This document shows, piece after piece, positions 63,856-64,000 of a DNA stretch of 64,000 nt. Position numbers and translations under genes: made by a program. The DNA is taken from assembly GCF_000284035.1 (NCBI RefSeq), contig NC_016887.1, forward strand, positions 1,612,001 to 1,676,000. The letters are read 5' to 3'. This stretch comes from Nocardia cyriacigeorgica GUH-2 (GTDB lineage Bacteria; Actinomycetota; Actinomycetes; Mycobacteriales; Mycobacteriaceae). Below the pieces are notes generated by a model. It saw only the letters and a program-made list of their open reading frames with translations, was not told the DNA's origin and ran no database searches. Within the stretch, counting starts at the first letter, position 1, and every line of letters begins with the position of its first letter.

Positions 63856-64000
63856 GTGGAGATCACCGAGGGCATGGATTTCGCCGGGTATCGGATCGAG
63901 CGTCGCCTTGGTGTCGGCGGGATGGGCGCGGTCTACCTCGTCCAGCATCCCCGGTTGCCGCGCAAGGACGCGCTGAAGGTCCTCGCCGACAGCCACCGCG
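63856..64000 (+). CDS. Serine/threonine protein kinase (3' end outside window)
   Basis: Only the first 48 codons are present. They show the kinase Gly-rich loop [12 protein letters not shown] and the ATP-binding Lys in ALKVL, typical of Pkn-type actinobacterial kinases. The GTG at 63856 is chosen because GGAGG lies 9 bases upstream; the GTG at 63850 is only 3 bases from it. Domain layout beyond the N-lobe cannot be seen. Confidence 0.8.
   Translation, partial: MEITEGMDFAGYRIERRLGVGGMGAVYLVQHPRLPRKDALKVLADSHR

Overview
This 64 kb window is high-GC chromosomal DNA from a mycolic-acid actinobacterium (order Mycobacteriales). A Nocardia-like genus is the best guess. The evidence is gene order and gene content: long stretches keep the order of the Mycobacterium tuberculosis region Rv2364c-Rv2421c (nadD-rsfS-gpgP-octT-degV-comEA-comEC-holA-rpsT; lepA with Rv2405; Rv2402-Rv2401A-subI-cysTWA; nirA-cysH-che1; hemW; hrcA-dnaJ2-rsmE; phoH-ybeY-corC-like-cdd-like-era). 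Blocks absent from M. tuberculosis are inserted between them. No rRNA, tRNA, CRISPR array, insertion sequence, integrase or prophage was seen. Genus assignment is inference.

Layout. 1-3844: an Hsp90-like chaperone (5' end outside the window) followed one base later by a TPR protein. 3895-7708: NAD synthesis, ribosome silencing and the methylglucose-lipopolysaccharide genes gpgP and octT, then DegV. 7873-13437: competence-type DNA uptake genes comEA and comEC, then holA. 13477-16711: DUF2798 membrane protein, aldo/keto reductase with a divergent XRE regulator, a small acidic protein, ribosomal protein S20. 17071-20531: aquaporin, an orphan PemK/MazF-like protein, lepA. 20754-24989: a repeat-rich IniB-like protein and a dynamin-like GTPase with an altered P-loop. 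25014-29230: GH15 hydrolase, methyltransferase, two tiny membrane proteins, M48-type protease.

29300-33398 and 47405-53272 are two sulfur-assimilation operons: sulfate uptake (subI-cysT-cysW-cysA) and sulfate activation/reduction (sirA-cysH-cysD-cysN-sirohydrochlorin chelatase). Each is preceded by a very short cysteine-containing ORF that looks like a cysteine-responsive leader peptide; neither was listed among the longer ORFs as a gene of its own. Together they form a complete route from external sulfate to sulfide, including siroheme supply. 33673-41333 carries two diverged Hsp70-like proteins flanking an AurF-type diiron oxygenase, a ferredoxin/NADP reductase fusion and an SDR; the second Hsp70 ends in a Gly/Ser tail of about 330 residues. 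41490-44794 matches the layout of the Rhodococcus qsd lactone-degradation (quorum-quenching) locus: acyl-CoA ligase, phosphotriesterase-like lactonase and a divergent QsdR-type TetR regulator with a palindrome between them. 44882-47166: HAD phosphatase, VOC protein and a divergent WYL regulator. 53485-63711 is mostly the conserved stress/RNA-maturation block. The window ends inside a Ser/Thr protein kinase gene.

Many genes have a TANNNT -10 box 6-8 bases before the start codon and no Shine-Dalgarno sequence, which indicates leaderless transcripts; this was used to choose several starts. Other starts rest on a visible Shine-Dalgarno or on stop/start overlaps. All functional calls come from reading motifs and gene order by eye, without database searches.
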